Below, piece after piece: positions 63,079-64,000 of a DNA stretch of 64,000 bases. This DNA is from Denitrobaculum sp965225735 (lineage in GTDB: Bacteria > Pseudomonadota > Alphaproteobacteria > Kiloniellales > Kiloniellaceae), in NCBI GenBank assembly GCA_965225735.1, contig CBDDBN010000028.1, positions 467,126-531,125 on the forward strand, given 5' to 3'. The translations under genes and the position numbers were made by a program. How positions within the stretch are numbered: the first letter of the stretch is position 1; the number at the start of each line of letters is the position of its first letter. The notes beneath the pieces were generated by a model. The model had not been told where the DNA came from. It saw only the letters and a program-made list of their open reading frames with translations, and did not search any database.

Positions 63079-64000
63079 TAGAAGGTATTGGTGATCCAGA
63101 CTGTGTTCAAGGAATGGCATATGACTTGGTGGCATAGCTAATACTCGTTTTTTCTCTCTGAAATCAACAGCATGGTACAGCTTAAAACAAGTACACACTA
63201 AGCAACGTGGTAGACGAGTAGACCTGCATATGATTTTGATACACAAGAGAGACAAATAAAATTTTTGTTGAAATTAGGTTTTAAAGTTAGTGATATAAGC
63301 AACATCATTGGTGTTAAAAAAAGAACCTTAGCATCACATAGTGTAGCAGTTTAACTTGAACAATTTCAAGTTAAATTTTCTGGGAACACCACATAAACTA
63401 ATTATTAGTGCAAATTGGCTAATAATGAGAGCATTCAGATCATGACATATCCGAGCAATTTATCATTTATGTATGCAAAAGACGTGTGAATTTGAATAAT
63501 CTCAGGCCCTGTTCATATGGTCTCGGGTACAAAGGACACCCTACCAAACACAACCCCCTACATGTGCAAGGTTGTAAATTTACAATTGTCCGTCCTGCTA
63601 GGGTTACCCTCTTACATAAACCGAGTGGCCATACTGCCAGGTAACGCTACTAGTCTAGGTTAGTTTAGTTTAGAAGTTCTCATGAATATTCCGTTAATTG
63701 GTCTAGCCCGTATATATAAGTTGTTGACATGTCATGATCTGAATGCTCTCATGATTAGCCATATGATGATAAAGTTCTTTTTCTTGCACCAATCATACTG
63801 CTCACATCGCTAACTTTAAAACCTCGTTCCTAAATTCTTGTATATCAATATCATATGCAGGTCTGCTCGTCTACCACTCTACCACGTTGCTTAGTTTACA
63901 CTTGTTTTTAAACTGTACCGTGCTGTTCGTCAAAACGCGTGTTATGCCCCAAGTCATATTGCCATTCCTTGAACACAGTCTGGATCAACAATGCCTTCTA
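63079..64000. repeat. Large inverted repeat, right arm running off the window
   Basis: The left arm from 63079 (TAGAAGG, GATCCAGACTGTGTTCAAGG) reappears in reverse complement from 64000 inward. Matching blocks continue through AAGCAACGTGGTAGA, AGACCTGCATATGAT and GGTTTTAAAGTTAG. The innermost pair is 63418-63449 with 63729-63760 (31 of 32 bases). The left arm has an extra stretch (about 63345-63417) not present on the right. Each arm carries part of the same decayed coding sequence. Confidence 0.85.
63220..63354 (+). pseudogene. Decayed transposon-type helix-turn-helix ORF
   Basis: A 44-codon open frame reads RPAYDFDTQERQIKFLLKLG and then FKVSDISNIIGVKKRTLASH before a stop. This resembles the N-terminal helix-turn-helix of the integrase-core proteins common in cnidarian and sponge genomes (GRP...FLLxLGF...IAxxLGVSxxT). 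The opposite arm near 63,790-63,880, minus strand, encodes the parallel GFKVSDVSSMIGARKRTLSS with a frameshift. Both copies are dead fragments. Confidence 0.55.

Noticed and set aside
1..64000. CRISPR arrays
   Set aside because: No short direct repeats with regular unique spacers were seen; the regular repeats present are the in-gene 174-bp units and the 85-91 bp animal tandem.
59521..64000. Bacterial accessory or phage DNA as the source of the AT-rich part
   Set aside because: Gene density is far too low, there are no bacterial ribosome sites, and TTAA MITEs, splice-donor use and GRP-type integrase fossils fit an animal genome.

Overview
The window is two different pieces of DNA joined at about position 59,520. 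Positions 1 to about 59,520 are GC-rich and densely coding, and come from an alphaproteobacterium. The gene set (nirS-type denitrification with a fused nirDL, norCBQDEF, nosRZDFYLX, DUF4202 next to a Crp/Fnr regulator, TauABC uptake) suggests the broad Rhodospirillales/Kiloniellales group, but the genus cannot be fixed from the sequence. From about 59,520 to 64,000 the DNA is AT-rich and animal-like: long non-coding stretches, MITE-like foldback repeats, a tandem repeat, a C-homopolymer, one exon-like ORF ending at a GTATGT donor, and a decayed transposon-type ORF. The gatA gene is cut at the join. The simplest reading is a chimeric scaffold joining a symbiont contig to host (possibly sponge or coral) DNA.

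Layout of the bacterial part. 1-1.5 kb: an IS110-superfamily transposase gene with structured flanks. 1.5-8.9 kb: a polymorphic toxin system, made of a 2,319-residue secreted SpvB/FG-GAP/RHS/HINT protein with a C-terminal toxin tip, followed directly by a DUF2750 gene as the likely immunity partner. 9.3-10.9 kb: broken remains of a phage-type DNA methylase and DUF5681 cassette. 11.1-40.1 kb: a denitrification island. It has a leftward nir operon (nirS-E-C-F-DL-G-H-J-N plus a CbiX-like chelatase), and rightward nirI-nnrS, nosRZDFYLX, a cytochrome c, and norCBQDEF. It ends with a leftward dnr-like regulator and a DUF4202 gene. 40.1-46.8 kb: tRNA-Ser(GCU) with a duplicated 3' flank, a SRAP/YedK gene, a GGDEF-EAL response regulator, a stand-alone receiver and a PAS histidine kinase. 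46.9-56 kb: a Tat-exported solute-binding protein, a TauABC-like transporter, a FAD oxidoreductase, an IclR regulator and a porin. 56-59.5 kb: a small hypothetical gene, a Cys/Met-metabolism PLP enzyme, a frameshifted gatB and a truncated gatA.

How it works together. The island covers nitrite to NO (NirS), NO to N2O (NorCB) and N2O to N2 (NosZ). It also carries nearly the whole heme d1 pathway, the NosZ copper and electron-supply factors, and a small cytochrome c that may feed electrons. No nitrate reductase is in view. Four FNR/DNR-type dyads (TTGA-N6-T[CT/A]AA class) lie before nirS/nirI, nosR, norC and the regulator gene itself. The regulator keeps the E-xx-SR recognition residues but lacks the FNR cysteine cluster, so a single NO-responsive regulator probably drives all four units. 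TauABC and the RHS toxin fit a host-associated life, although that is inference.
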